This document shows, one piece after another, positions 19,347 to 30,100 of a DNA stretch of 64,000 bases. The translations under genes and the position numbers were made by a program. The notes under the pieces were generated by a model that saw only the letters and a list, made by a program, of their open reading frames with translations, searched no databases and was not told the DNA's origin. The stretch comes from Dimorphilus gyrociliatus (taxonomy: Eukaryota; Annelida; Polychaeta; Dinophilidae). Location: assembly GCA_904063045.1 (NCBI GenBank), contig CAJFCJ010000002.1, forward strand, positions 992,001 to 1,056,000. Reading direction: 5' to 3'. Numbering within the stretch: position 1 is the stretch's first letter; each line of letters opens with the position of its first letter.

Positions 19347-20412
19347 ATGGCAAGAAGGTTTCCATTTTTATATAAATTTTCAAAGTCAAATTTTCTAAGT
19401 AATATTTGCAATATAATTTTAAGTTTTGAGACGGTTGACAAATCTTTTTATAGCAAAGTATCAGTGTTAAATTTCGTTAGCTTCTGTAAACTAACCAGTC
19501 TTTTCACCCTTACCGACATTTTTATTTTACGCCACCTGCAGACTAGAAGCTGCATTAATTGACCTTAGTGGAACATTACATATAGATAATGAGCCTACCA
19601 GAAATGCAGTATCTTCATTGCATAGGTAATATTATTAAACTTTAACTTTTTGCTATCAATTTTTATTCTCATAAAAAATGAAATATTCTTAATAAATATA
19701 TCACGTTGAAATAATTTATTTAAACAGACTACGGGAAAGTGGAGTGAAAGTGAAATTTGTAACTAATACAACTAAAGAATCGCTCTCAAGTTTATATAAC
19801 CGTTTGATTAATATAGGATTTTCAATTGATAAGAATGAGATTTACACTTCATTGACGGCAGCTAAAAACTATATAACAGAAAATAAAATAAGGCCTCTAT
19901 TGCTGTTGGATGATGATGCGAAAAAAGACTTTGATGGAGTTGTGGAAACGGAGCCAAATGGGGTTGTTGTTGGTCTTTCTCCTAAATCTTTCAACTACGA
20001 TACATTGAATAAAGCATTTCGCCTACTTTTACATGGCCATCCATTGATAGCTATTCATAAAGCTAGATATTTTAAGAAAGCGGATGGTTTATATTTAGGG
20101 CCTGGACCGTTTGTATCTGCCTTGGAATACGCTTCGAACGCGAAGCCAATTCTAATTGGAAAGCCTAATGAATCATTTTTCCAAGAAGCTCTCAGTCAAT
20201 TGAATTGTCAAGCTAATAAAACTGTTATGATAGGTGATGATGTACACGATGACCTTGAAGGAGCGTCAAAAATTGGAATGAAATCGGTCTTAGTGAAAAC
20301 TGGAAAGTATAGAGAGAAGGACGAATGCAAAATCCCAAATTTTCGGCCAACCTGTATTGTCAATGACTTCTCCGAATCTGTTGAGTGGATTATTGACCAA
20401 AATTTATTATAA
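19347..20412 (+). CDS. HDHD2: Haloacid dehalogenase-like hydrolase domain-containing protein 2 (HDHD2)
   Basis: Three exons: 19347-19357 (11 coding nt, ATG GCA AGA AG), 19542-19625 and 19728-20412. The product is 259 aa, identical in length to human HDHD2. HAD motif I is DLSGTLHIDN (residues about 11-20), with Ser in place of the second Asp as in HDHD2 orthologues. Motif II is FVTNTTKES. The C2-type cap includes PLIAIHKARYFKKADGL and GPGPFVSALEYA. Motif III/IV is GKPNESFF and MIGDDVHDDLEGA, followed by VKTGKYR. It is a predicted phosphatase of the NagD/PDXP-like HAD class with unknown physiological substrate. The start is secured by the first-exon splice, which yields MARRLEAALIDLSGT in frame. 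The next gene's ATG is only 45 bp beyond the stop. Confidence 0.96.
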
Positions 20413-20457
20413 TTTCAATATTGATAATATTATATTACTATAGTAGAAAGCGAAAAT

Positions 20458-22732
20458 ATGGCGACGATAAGTGGTCTATTCTCAAGTCAAGGAATTTGTG
20501 TTAAAGTTATTCATAATAATGGTGAAAGTGTTGAAAAAAATCCAGCGTTTAAAAGACTCATGTACCGTTTGAAAAGGTTTGCAGCTCTTCAATTGTGACT
20601 GCTATCGAACGCTATTGTTTAGCTTATATGTTGATATTTTAATCTGAGTTCCACGCTTTGTTAGTTTGTGTTTGCTATTCTATTTGTCCAACGATTGCCT
20701 GAACCTCTTATTGACTTTTCTTTTACTTATAACTTTTGATAACGCACATGAATTCGGATTCACGTTCCTCTGTAGTTCGTCTACGTTTTTATCATAGAAC
20801 TTTGAGTTGTCCACTTCCGGCACGTTCATACTTTTCGGATTTAAATTATCATAGGTGAGTGGGAAAAATCAATAAACCCTCATTTAGTTTACATAGGACG
20901 ACGATATTCGAGGCTTTGTCTAGAGGAATCAGCCATAGATTAATCGATGAACACTGTACATAGATACTATGCACTTTGGCTAACAGTTTCTCTCAATGGC
21001 TAATCGCTATATATTCCTAACTGTTCAACCAAAATTTGTTGAATCCAAAAAAAGTAATCAATACGCTTTTCCAAAGATCAACAATCATACAGAAAGAAAA
21101 TCATGCAAGATTCTGAAAAAACGAAATTCACACTTTGGATATTCTATCTCCGTATCTATGTATGGAAATATTTGGCCCTATCAGTGAGTTTAAAATATAG
21201 ATGGCCTTACTGAATTAAATGTCAAAAAGTGAAATTATATTAGCGATATCTATCCAAAATTCTTTCTCAATTCTCAAAATTCTGTGTCAATCGGATGAGT
21301 CGCTCTACCACGTAAACGGAATGTTATATTTAAATTGTAAACATGTGTAATATATGAAAATCATCGTTTTTTTCTCCATTTTAAAAAGTTGGATAGGAAT
21401 CACTTAGAGACAGAGAGGGAAATTACGCTCTCTAAAACTTATCGACTTTAGCAGCTGCTCTGTTCAATATTCAATTGCAGACTATCCGTTGTTTATCACT
21501 ATTCTCTTTTTTTTATTTTGAGTATCTTCTGCCTTTCTACATCTTTTCAACTTTTCTCAAAAAATTTCTTATGACAAATACGACTTGTCGTTCACTCGGA
21601 TTAAGAAAAAGTCTTATTGGTTGCCTTCCATATGACAGCATGATATTAAAGTTCAGATCGGATAAGGACGCGCCCAAAAAACTACCAGAGATTACGTTGG
21701 AATGGACAAGGTATATCGGCAGAAAAAATAATCCTTGCACACAAAAACAAACTATAGAAAAACAAGGATAAAGTTAAGAAAGTTAAATCAATTGAAATGC
21801 GCTTGGTTAAATACTCAATAGAAATCAATTTCGATTTTTTTTTAAAGGTCTATTGCTTTTGGTGCTTTATTGCCAATCATCGAGTTAGCAACGCTGATAA
21901 TGTGATATTTTTTTTTGCATTTCTCTCTTCTAATGTTTCAAATAGCAATAGTTCACCCAATAAACCTATCCTGAGTTTTTTTCGCCCCTTCCTCTTCCCC
22001 TCCCCCCCTTCCAATTTATTGATGAAGTGTTTTTCGGAAAAAAAACGGCCAACTATATTTCCATTGAGCATCGTTTCATCTTATAGGTTGAATATTTTTC
22101 TTATTTCTTTTCTTTATTATGTTAAACGTTTAATTTATTGTATTTACAGGCGTATAAGTAAATTGATTTTATCGATACATCCGTCTATTTTAAACAATAA
22201 TGCGGTTTTGTTTTTCAGTGCTACAACGATTCAAACAAGAAACAGTACTATCTGCCATGACTCATTTAACTCATCGAATAAATTTAACGATAACGCTAAC
22301 CCTACCACAAATCGTAAAACGTTTAAAGGCTTCTCAACTACAGAGAAACTTGAAAGCAATGAGACTATTCGAGGCAATGGCTTATTTAAGAATCGTCAAT
22401 TGTTGACATTAAATTCTTGCAATCATAATACAAATAGCGCTAATTTGTCGCCGTTGGAAAGTTTTGCTTCACCTGGACGAGCTCAAAAACCTTTAAATTC
22501 AGAGGAAAAAACAAGCTATTCTTATTCCCATTCTACGGCATATAGTAGAAAATTGAACACGCACCAACAAGTTTCCTACAAATTGAATTCTTCAATGGGA
22601 TATTTGGATCCAGTTTTTGGGGCCTCTTCACAATATCAACAACGCGTACAGGAAATAGCAGCGTTACAATTAGAAACCATAAAATGGGAAAGATCGAAGA
22701 AATTTCGAAGGAAAAAAGATAGTTTATTGTAA
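20458..22732 (+). CDS. Unrecognised gene immediately downstream of HDHD2
   Basis: Proposed exons: 20458-20576, 21097-21183 (or starting 21055), 21606-21710 and 22219-22732. All internal junctions are phase 2 and the total closes at 274 aa. Exon 1 (MATISGLFSSQGICVKV...) ends AAAAG|gtttgc. The middle exons read HFGYSISVSMYGNIWPYQ then KSLIGCLPYDSMILKF and LPEITLEW. The last exon is Ser/Asn-rich and ends with a strikingly non-random block (MGYLDPVFGASSQYQQRVQE, LQLETIKWERSKKFRRKK). That block looks like a conserved helical and basic C-terminus, but I cannot name the family. Alternative first exons are possible: ATG 20996 or ATG 21571 also splice in phase to the last exon. The acceptor at 22219 (gttttgtttttcag) is strong; the acceptors of exons 2 and 3 are weak. 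No signal peptide is clear. Confidence 0.5.
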
Positions 22733-22733
22733 A

Positions 22734-22765
<32 letters not shown>
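22733..22765 (+). repeat. (GAAA)n microsatellite
   Basis: Tandem AAAG units immediately after the stop codon of the preceding gene, i.e. in its 3' UTR. Followed by an AT-rich convergent spacer up to the profilin poly(A) signal. Confidence 0.9.
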
Positions 22766-23003
22766 CATTAGTATAAAAAATATTTTCAAAGTTACAAACT
22801 TTTTAGTAATTAATTTAATAAAATTGATTTGAAAGTATGTCATTAAATCTTTGAAACGTCACCGAATTGTAATAAATAAAACCAATAACACTTTTTTTTT
22901 AATACTTGGGTAAATATAATTTTATGTTACATTGACAAGAAATAAAACATTCTTTAATCGCTCTCGGAAGGATAAAGCTACTATATAGCTGAATCAATAA
23001 GCT

Positions 23004-23009
23004 TTTATT
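23004..23009 (-). terminator. Profilin poly(A) signal AATAAA
   Basis: TTTATT on the plus strand, AATAAA on the minus strand, 10 nt beyond the profilin stop, giving a 3' UTR of perhaps 30 nt. Confidence 0.6.
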
Positions 23010-23019
23010 GTTCAATTCC

Positions 23020-23403
23020 TCAATACCCTCGGTCACGCAAATAGCGAACAAGCCTTGAAACTAGACTGTACGCGTTACCAAGTTGAGCATTATCACATAG
23101 AGAAATTATTAAGAGCTTTGAGCCTTTACAAATTACACATGATCCAGATCCATTCGTTGACTTTCCTAATAGTACATCTCTTTCTTGTTGGACACAACTA
23201 AACCTCTTATCGCCTATCAATAATTCTTCAGCTGAGTCAATGAAAGCTTCGGATAGACGGAGAACGTGAAGCGGCTGGAGAGTTTTCAAACATTCTGTTC
23301 CTGCCCAACAAGAGCCGTCAGTGAGTCCATAGATGCCCGCTTCTTTCAGCCAACCTGTTACCAAGAGTGAATTTTCAATATAATCTCTCCAAGCTGTTGG
23401 CAT
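23020..23403 (-). CDS. PFN: Profilin (intronless)
   Basis: 127-aa ORF, ATG at 23403, single exon, at the typical length of invertebrate profilins. The N-terminus MPTAWRDYIENSLLVTG aligns with the profilin opening helix, which carries the aromatic residues for poly-proline binding (W5, Y8). SCWAG (about residue 31) and the C-terminal LVSRLVRYLRDRGY align with the final helix (LxxYLxxxGY), which also contributes to poly-proline binding. The central KRFSCVQQERDVLLGKSTNG matches the actin- and phosphoinositide-binding strands. Profilin sequesters G-actin and promotes nucleotide exchange and formin-driven assembly in the cytoplasm. An AATAAA lies 10 nt past the stop. Lack of introns among intron-rich neighbours could mean an old retrocopy or simply a short gene. 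Confidence 0.92.
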   Translation of the reverse strand: MPTAWRDYIENSLLVTGWLKEAGIYGLTDGSCWAGTECLKTLQPLHVLRLSEAFIDSAEELLIGDKRFSCVQQERDVLLGKSTNGSGSCVICKGSKLLIISLCDNAQLGNAYSLVSRLVRYLRDRGY

Positions 23404-23463
23404 AGTGAGTTACATCGCTTCTAGGGAGTATTAACGATATAAAATATGAACGAGCCTTCAACA

Positions 23464-23487
23464 GTCACGTGCCTACGTACACGTGAC
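23464..23487. promoter_or_regulatory. Inverted pair of CACGTG boxes upstream of profilin
   Basis: GTCACGTG (23464-23471) and CACGTGAC (23480-23487) form a perfect 8-bp inverted repeat around an 8-bp spacer, 60-85 bp upstream of the profilin ATG. Each arm is the consensus of USF/MITF/Myc-type bHLH-ZIP factors. The position suggests a profilin promoter element. Confidence 0.6.
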
Positions 23488-23918
23488 CGCCAAACTTTCA
23501 ATTATTAATTATTCATATAAGAATAAGACTTATTCCTCGTGAAATCCCTTAATTTATTCTTTATTTTATTTATTCTCATATAGACGTCAGTAGTGGTTGA
23601 TTTATGTCGCTATAACGACAATATATGCAGCTTAATTAAAAAGAGAGTCAATAATTCAATAAGTTTTTTTTCAATTTCTTACTAAAGTTAGTAAATATTT
23701 CACTAATACTTTCTCTATTAATAATAATTATGCAACTTTTAAATATTTCTTCTTTTCATACTTAAAATAATTTAAATATTTGCTTTTTCTTTTAGGGAAA
23801 AACAATGAAAAAATGTATTAATATAAAATTATTGTACTTGATACTTTTTATAACAAAAGAAAAAGCTTTGTCTGTAAAAATTTCCATACTTTTTCATGAA
23901 TATATTGCGAAAGTATTG

Positions 23919-23940
23919 TATATATATATATATATATATA
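23919..23940. repeat. (TA)11 microsatellite
   Basis: Perfect TA dinucleotide repeat of 22 bp in the gene-poor interval. Confidence 0.9.
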
Positions 23941-24053
23941 AATTTACGGTACTTTCGACGATCTTGTAATTATAAATCACTTAAGCGTAATATAAGAAGC
24001 AATGCCTAAAGTTATTTTACTCTTTGTATTAACCATGAAGACGATTACCTGAA

Positions 24054-24187
24054 TGACGTCATCAGGTGCGCGCCAAAAACCTTTGTTTGCCGCCAAAGAC
24101 AAAGACCGTTGTTTGACGCATTTCTTTGTCAATCCGCGAAATATCCGCGAACAGCTGCTGATATCGGTTCCTGGTTGCCATAGAAAC
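24054..24187. promoter_or_regulatory. CRE, E-box and RFX-like site cluster
   Basis: A GC-richer patch holds a perfect CRE TGACGTCA (24054-24061) followed 1 bp later by CAGGTG (24063-24068). Several ACAAAG/CTTTGT Sox/TCF-like half-sites follow (about 24078-24128), then a CAGCTG E-box (about 24151). The last element is a full RFX X-box match, GTTGCCATAGAAAC (24174-24187). No start codon or exon is assignable, so it is either a promoter of an unseen non-coding or distant-exon transcript, or an enhancer. Confidence 0.45.
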
Positions 24188-27100
24188 GATTTGCGCGGGC
24201 TTTTCTCTGTCCGCACTCGCTATTCTGTAGTCAGTCCAGCTCCATCATCAGATGCAGTATGCTGCAGTCGGATTTTTTTAATTTATATTATTGTTACTGG
24301 ATATTAATGACAACATCTCAGGATAGATAATGGAGTAGTTTAGACCATTGTTAATTGGATATCTGAACAATTATCGATTTAAGAATATTCATTACAGTAA
24401 GCATGTGACTTTTTGTTTCTTACGCAATCTGATAGTACTCTTACCTTTTAACACATTACATTCATACTAATTGGTAAGAACATACCAATTGGTTTGATAG
24501 AAAAGATTGAATCTCCCTAAAATGGAGGGTTATTGTGAAAGAAACAAAGGAGGAGAGCAATAAACACGATGTGTTAATTATCGATTCGAAACAATGCAGG
24601 AGACTTCTTTGTTCTCTTTATTTTCATTAGTTACAATGTATGTACGCATTCTAAAATAGAATGAAGCGTTATCTTTATCTCCATAAAAATAATCTATCAA
24701 TTAAAATCAAATTAGCATCTTGACTTTTTAATTTTGATAAGAAGAAAGACTTTTCATAGAAAATTCAATTAATGATAAATTCATTGCTATATACTTCCTT
24801 ATTTATTTACTAGCTTTATATTTAATCTGTTAAAATGTTTAGAATAAATATTCTATTCATAAAATTTAAATTTTATTTAATTCTTTATGCTGCGTAAATA
24901 TTTTTCTTTATGTTTATCGCAAAAGAATAAAGATTTAGTAAAATTTTCAAATTTAAGCCTTTAGCTTATTATTTAATATGAAACTTCGTTTAAACAGTTC
25001 TAAATTTTTATTTTTTACATTATTTATTAAGAAAATTTTAAATTTAATATTGCCGCCTTTGTGTAAAGCGACATCTAGAGTTCAGAATAATTTATATCCA
25101 CTTGGTGTCGCTTCTGTAGGAATAAATTATAAATTAAAATGGACTTTTGCACTGCCCTCTATTGGTATTCGAAAATATTATGTAAACAGTAGATGGCTCT
25201 CTGGTCGGTCTTATGCTGCGCCATCTAGTATACTTTGTAAAAACTGCCTCTGTACGAAGGGATTGTTGAGCTAGATTACGCTATCCGTCCTCCGAATTTC
25301 AACTTAAAAATGTAATAAAATCTAAAACTTAAGCAATAACAAAGCCACTAATGTTGTTAATTAAAGAAAATAGAGATAGGTATATAATTTAACATTGTGC
25401 ACTTTAATGATTTCTAACGTCCGTCATTCGACTTTTATGTTATTCTATAGAGCCGTTGTACAAATTCATTAATGAGTAATATACTGATTAATTATAAGTC
25501 ATCTCCTGATGTATATTTGTCATATAATGTATATGAGTAGAAAATTTTCTTAAAAACTCAGAAATTTAAGGAACCTAACAATTTTCCTCATTTTTATCAT
25601 ACAGAAACGAATAGTTATAGAATTATGTAGTTTTTTCTTATTTACCTATTGGAAATATGAATTTTAAAGTATTATATTATAGCAAACAAAGAGTTTATTA
25701 GGATTTAACGCGACATTTATTATTCGCCAACATATCCTAAACAGTCCGACCAACGAATGTAGACAGCTCGTTCAAGCTTTTCCCGCATGAGAGTGTTTGT
25801 TGTTCATATTCTATCTATTCAATAAATCGATTATTACAAAGATACGTTGAAGTTTTATAGAAATTACCAAGGAAAAAAACTATTTATATATAAATAGTAT
25901 ATATATTTTAACAATTAATAAAATCAACTTAATTTTCTTATCAAACGAAATATAGACGAAAACTAGTTTTCATCAGCGTCAGTCGTTTTTTTCCCCCTTA
26001 CATCAAACGAGAGTTTTTTGTACATTAAACAATTACTTTAAAAACTATACAACTTATTCGAAATTACTTTTTTTTTATCAAGACATTCAATCGAAGTTGA
26101 TAGATTGTAAAGTTTTTTTTCTGTAGTATATGAAAGGGAAGGCGTTCGTTTTGGTGGGAAAGAAACACTAAGAGGAGAGAGAGAAAACACCAATACATAC
26201 TCTTAATTATTTAGCTACAGTTGAAAGTGTCTAGCACAAATAGAATTTTGAGTTTTATATGAATTATTCAAGAAAAAATTCGAGTAAAATTGAATACGGA
26301 GCTTGTCATTATCAGGCACGAAGTTTTTATGACATCATGCGGAAAAGTCGTAGGATTATGAAGTTTCATTAAGGCTGCGTACATGTATTCTGGGTGTAGA
26401 AGCTTTAACGGATCACAATACTTTGTACATTAAGGAAGTTGGGACTAATTCAAGATATAATTACCGGGACTTCTATATTAGTATTTTCATTATAAAAGTA
26501 AAAAGTTTAGTTATAAATTGTTTTTGAGCACAAAGTGAACTTTTCATCTACTTCTGACATAAGCAAACCGGTTGTATATTTGGGACAAAAAAAATCGGGG
26601 TGACGCTATGCACAATCACGTGATGGAGACGCTATAGCCAGATGGCGTCCTTTCACGGTGCCTCGAAATATATGTAAATAAGGCACGTGCACGTCAATGC
26701 TGACACCATTATTGATTATAATAGAGTTTTATGATTTTATCTCTTTAATTTTAGCCATAAATACACAACAACGTACGTGAAATTGTACTTAATCACGTGT
26801 TTAAAACCTTTTCATTTTTCTTGGCAGTTTGTACAAAAACGAAAGAAGTGAATAAAATTTTCTAATAATATGCCCTCTGACCTTTGAATAATTAACAAAG
26901 TAAAGTTTGTAAAGGGAAATCTTTTAATATATATTTCTAGTGAGAAAAAACTTGAAATTACAGAGTTACAAAAAGAAAGGCGGTCCTGTTATAGTGACTA
27001 AGAGCGTTGAACATCTGTCGCCAGGAAATTTCCTGAACAGTTATAGAAAGGGCACCTGCCATGCAGCGCATGCGTTGGAATAAGTGGTTGGATGAAGATG

Positions 27101-30100
27101 GATGCTTTTTTGAACACAATGCCTTATATGGAAAATTTTGAATGAGCGCCAACCGTTGTTCTTTGTTGACGGTCCACTGCGTTTATGATTCAAAATTCAA
27201 GTTCCCGGACAAAGAGATGCTCTACACAAAGACGCAGATCCAGGTCTGGTGAACGTGACATCATAGGGAGGTCAATTAGTGCGATGCCTAGGAAATTACA
27301 ATGACAGAATGACAGCAGGGCGTCTTTTTGGCCATGAGCTAGACGCCCACAGAGTGACGCAACTTCCACACGTGTCATGCACGAGCCAGCCTCTATAGTT
27401 TCAGGAACCCCTGCGGCGTCAATATGTAAGAAGGAACTCATGTTTATTTCTATGCTTTCATGAAAAAAAACCTAGTTCAAGTAAAATTCATGCAAAGAAA
27501 AAGGAAAAAAGAGAAGGCGTGGCAGATGGCTGGTAGAGCACGTATGACGCAACAATAGCCTGTTAAGAACAGATGACGGAGAAATTCAACCATTCTAATC
27601 TCGTAATCAGATTTCGGTTTGCCTTTTCGGCAAGTGTGTCTGTCTTAACAGTTTTTTCAAATTTAAATAAAATGGAAGACAATCGCAGAATCTATTTATC
27701 TCATATTGATACGAAAAGTCGACAAGCAAACAGAGTCGTCTGTCTCGTGTTTGAACAGTCGGTTTTGAAGTATCCCAATACTTTCACGCTACCTTCATAT
27801 TGCAGTTAGCATTCATTAATCCTGTAAAGAGCTTTTTCCTACATAATGCGCCCGCATTAGGGATCGTCTACTCTTCTATATTTATCCACAAAAAATTAAA
27901 CAACTGCTCCTTAGAACTCTTTCTTGGCAGCTAAAAGAAATCGTAGCATCTTAGCCCCTAATTTATAAATTCTGTAACGACTACTAATTACATTTTCGTA
28001 GGATATTGAATTTCGCTGCCACTAATAACTATGTTTCAAACTTTTTTCCAATATATTTATTTAATAATAGTGATATTCGGTAACTTAAAAGAGATAGAGA
28101 CAAACAGGGGGTGGCCATCGGCGCTCAGTAATGACCTTCATCATGCACTTGGGGCGATCTAAATGCTTGAAAGGGAGAACATTGGAAGCGTGAATTACGT
28201 CATATTACTGTTATGTTCCTCGCAGGTGCGAATACAGGTGATTATTTTCTAGCGAACAGTTCTTTCATCTTTCACTGAATATTCACAAATTTTCCCTCGA
28301 AAACCCAAAACAATTTTTTATGCAAATTTTACTTTATAAGTGATTTTACGCGTGGCCATATATAGCTCTTAATCTTGAACACAGCAGATGACGTGTTCAC
28401 TAGTGCAAGACGCTAGCCACGTGCCCCTTTTTTTCCTTCTAGGCTGCACCTGCTTCCAGGTGCTCACTAGTAATATAAGACAAGGGTCGTCAGCGAATAC
28501 AGTCACCATGACGATTATCTATCGCGTGAGGAAGAAGCACGTGAATAGTTAATCTCTTCAATCTCGGCGTGCAATCCCCGCGACTGCAATATCGCAGAGA
28601 AATAATGGGTTAAAGGTCGTCATTTAACGAGACCCTGTCATTTGAAGGCAGTACGTATGGAAGGTTTGAACAGTTGTCAAGGCAACAAAAAGATTGCTCG
28701 GGGCTATATTATCGATTTACAGTTTTATAGTTTAATTAAAATTATCTCGAATTGAAAACTTTTTCCATTAGAGTGTTCATCTTTCAAATTGTAACAGTTA
28801 AAAAGGTATAAATAGTATAAAGCTGAACTTAACACGTATATCCCTCATTTTATAGGTTACTAAAGGGTGACACATTTGTATGCGTTCACGAGTGCCATGG
28901 GAGCTATGGCCGGCGTCGATTTCTGGTGAAAATCCGCAATGAAAACAAAACGTCGCACTTGAAAGCGGCTGCTGTAGTCTCGGTTCTTAAGTACTACGGC
29001 GCCAACTCTACGTAAACAAAGAGCATGGCTTTTTTCTTCTTTCCTTAATTCGTTGATTGCGTCATGTAACATCTGCCCTCAACTTGTGATATATTATTCC
29101 TCTTCCCGATCAAGGCCATCTATCGGGTCTGTGGCCTATGATATGAGCGCTCCCTATAGGCAGATATGATCGTTAAAAAGTTTGTTGTTGGTTGAAATAG
29201 TCTGTTATAAATGATAATAGTTGTTATAGAAATAAAGTAAATGGGTTAAAATCTTGCGAATCAACAATTTTCAACTTGATTGAGCTTGTTTGCTTGTTCC
29301 TGCACTCTTTGTAAACTCAGATAAGCGCTTGTTGAAATTTATAAAGAACTGTATGAGACTTCGATTTGGACAAAGTCGATAATATGACATCATATCGATA
29401 TACGAATAACAAGTTTCCTCTGACACGTATAATTGAATGTTTTTCGAACGATAACGGGAATCGGTGCGTGGAAGATTCGCAGTAAAGTTTAGCATTCACA
29501 AGGGAAATCAAATTCTATAGCTAAGACAGTGACAGATGAAAAACGAACAGTTTACGCACACGCATCGTTAATAATTGGATACGTGTGATGTAATGTGTAT
29601 TTTGTATTAAAATTTAAGAGCGAATGTGATTTTTTTTTTACTTTCAGTAAGTTGTTTATCAGTTATTGTAACAATGCCTGACGTAAACTGGCATAAGGAC
29701 AAACATATTTTGGCTTCTCTCCAAAATTGTTCGAAAAACTATTTAACTTATCTCAATAAAATCATTATTTATCCTGAAAATATAGATTTGTATGCGTAAG
29801 ATTTGCCAAAAGTATTTCGCACTTCATTATCTATTTGATTAGTTTTCTTCTTTTTTTGGCAATGAACATAGAAAATTTAAAAAAAAAAAGAAAAAGAGAA
29901 AACAACATTGTAATTTTTTTTTCTTTTTTGCTGTTCACAAATTATAAACCGACGCTAGCAGCCATGTCAACTGTCTGCGTTATTGATTGGGCGTCTAATT
30001 GTCTGCAATATACATCTAACGCTGCACATACAAGGATTTCAGCGTATACTGTTTAGCGTCAATGCGTTTTTTTTTCCATATACCGTTAGGTAATTTTTAG

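Noticed and set aside
24978-25274. 98-codon plus-strand ORF in the SoxC desert
   Set aside because: Hydrophobic AT-rich translation without family resemblance, promoter or splice context; expected by chance at this composition.
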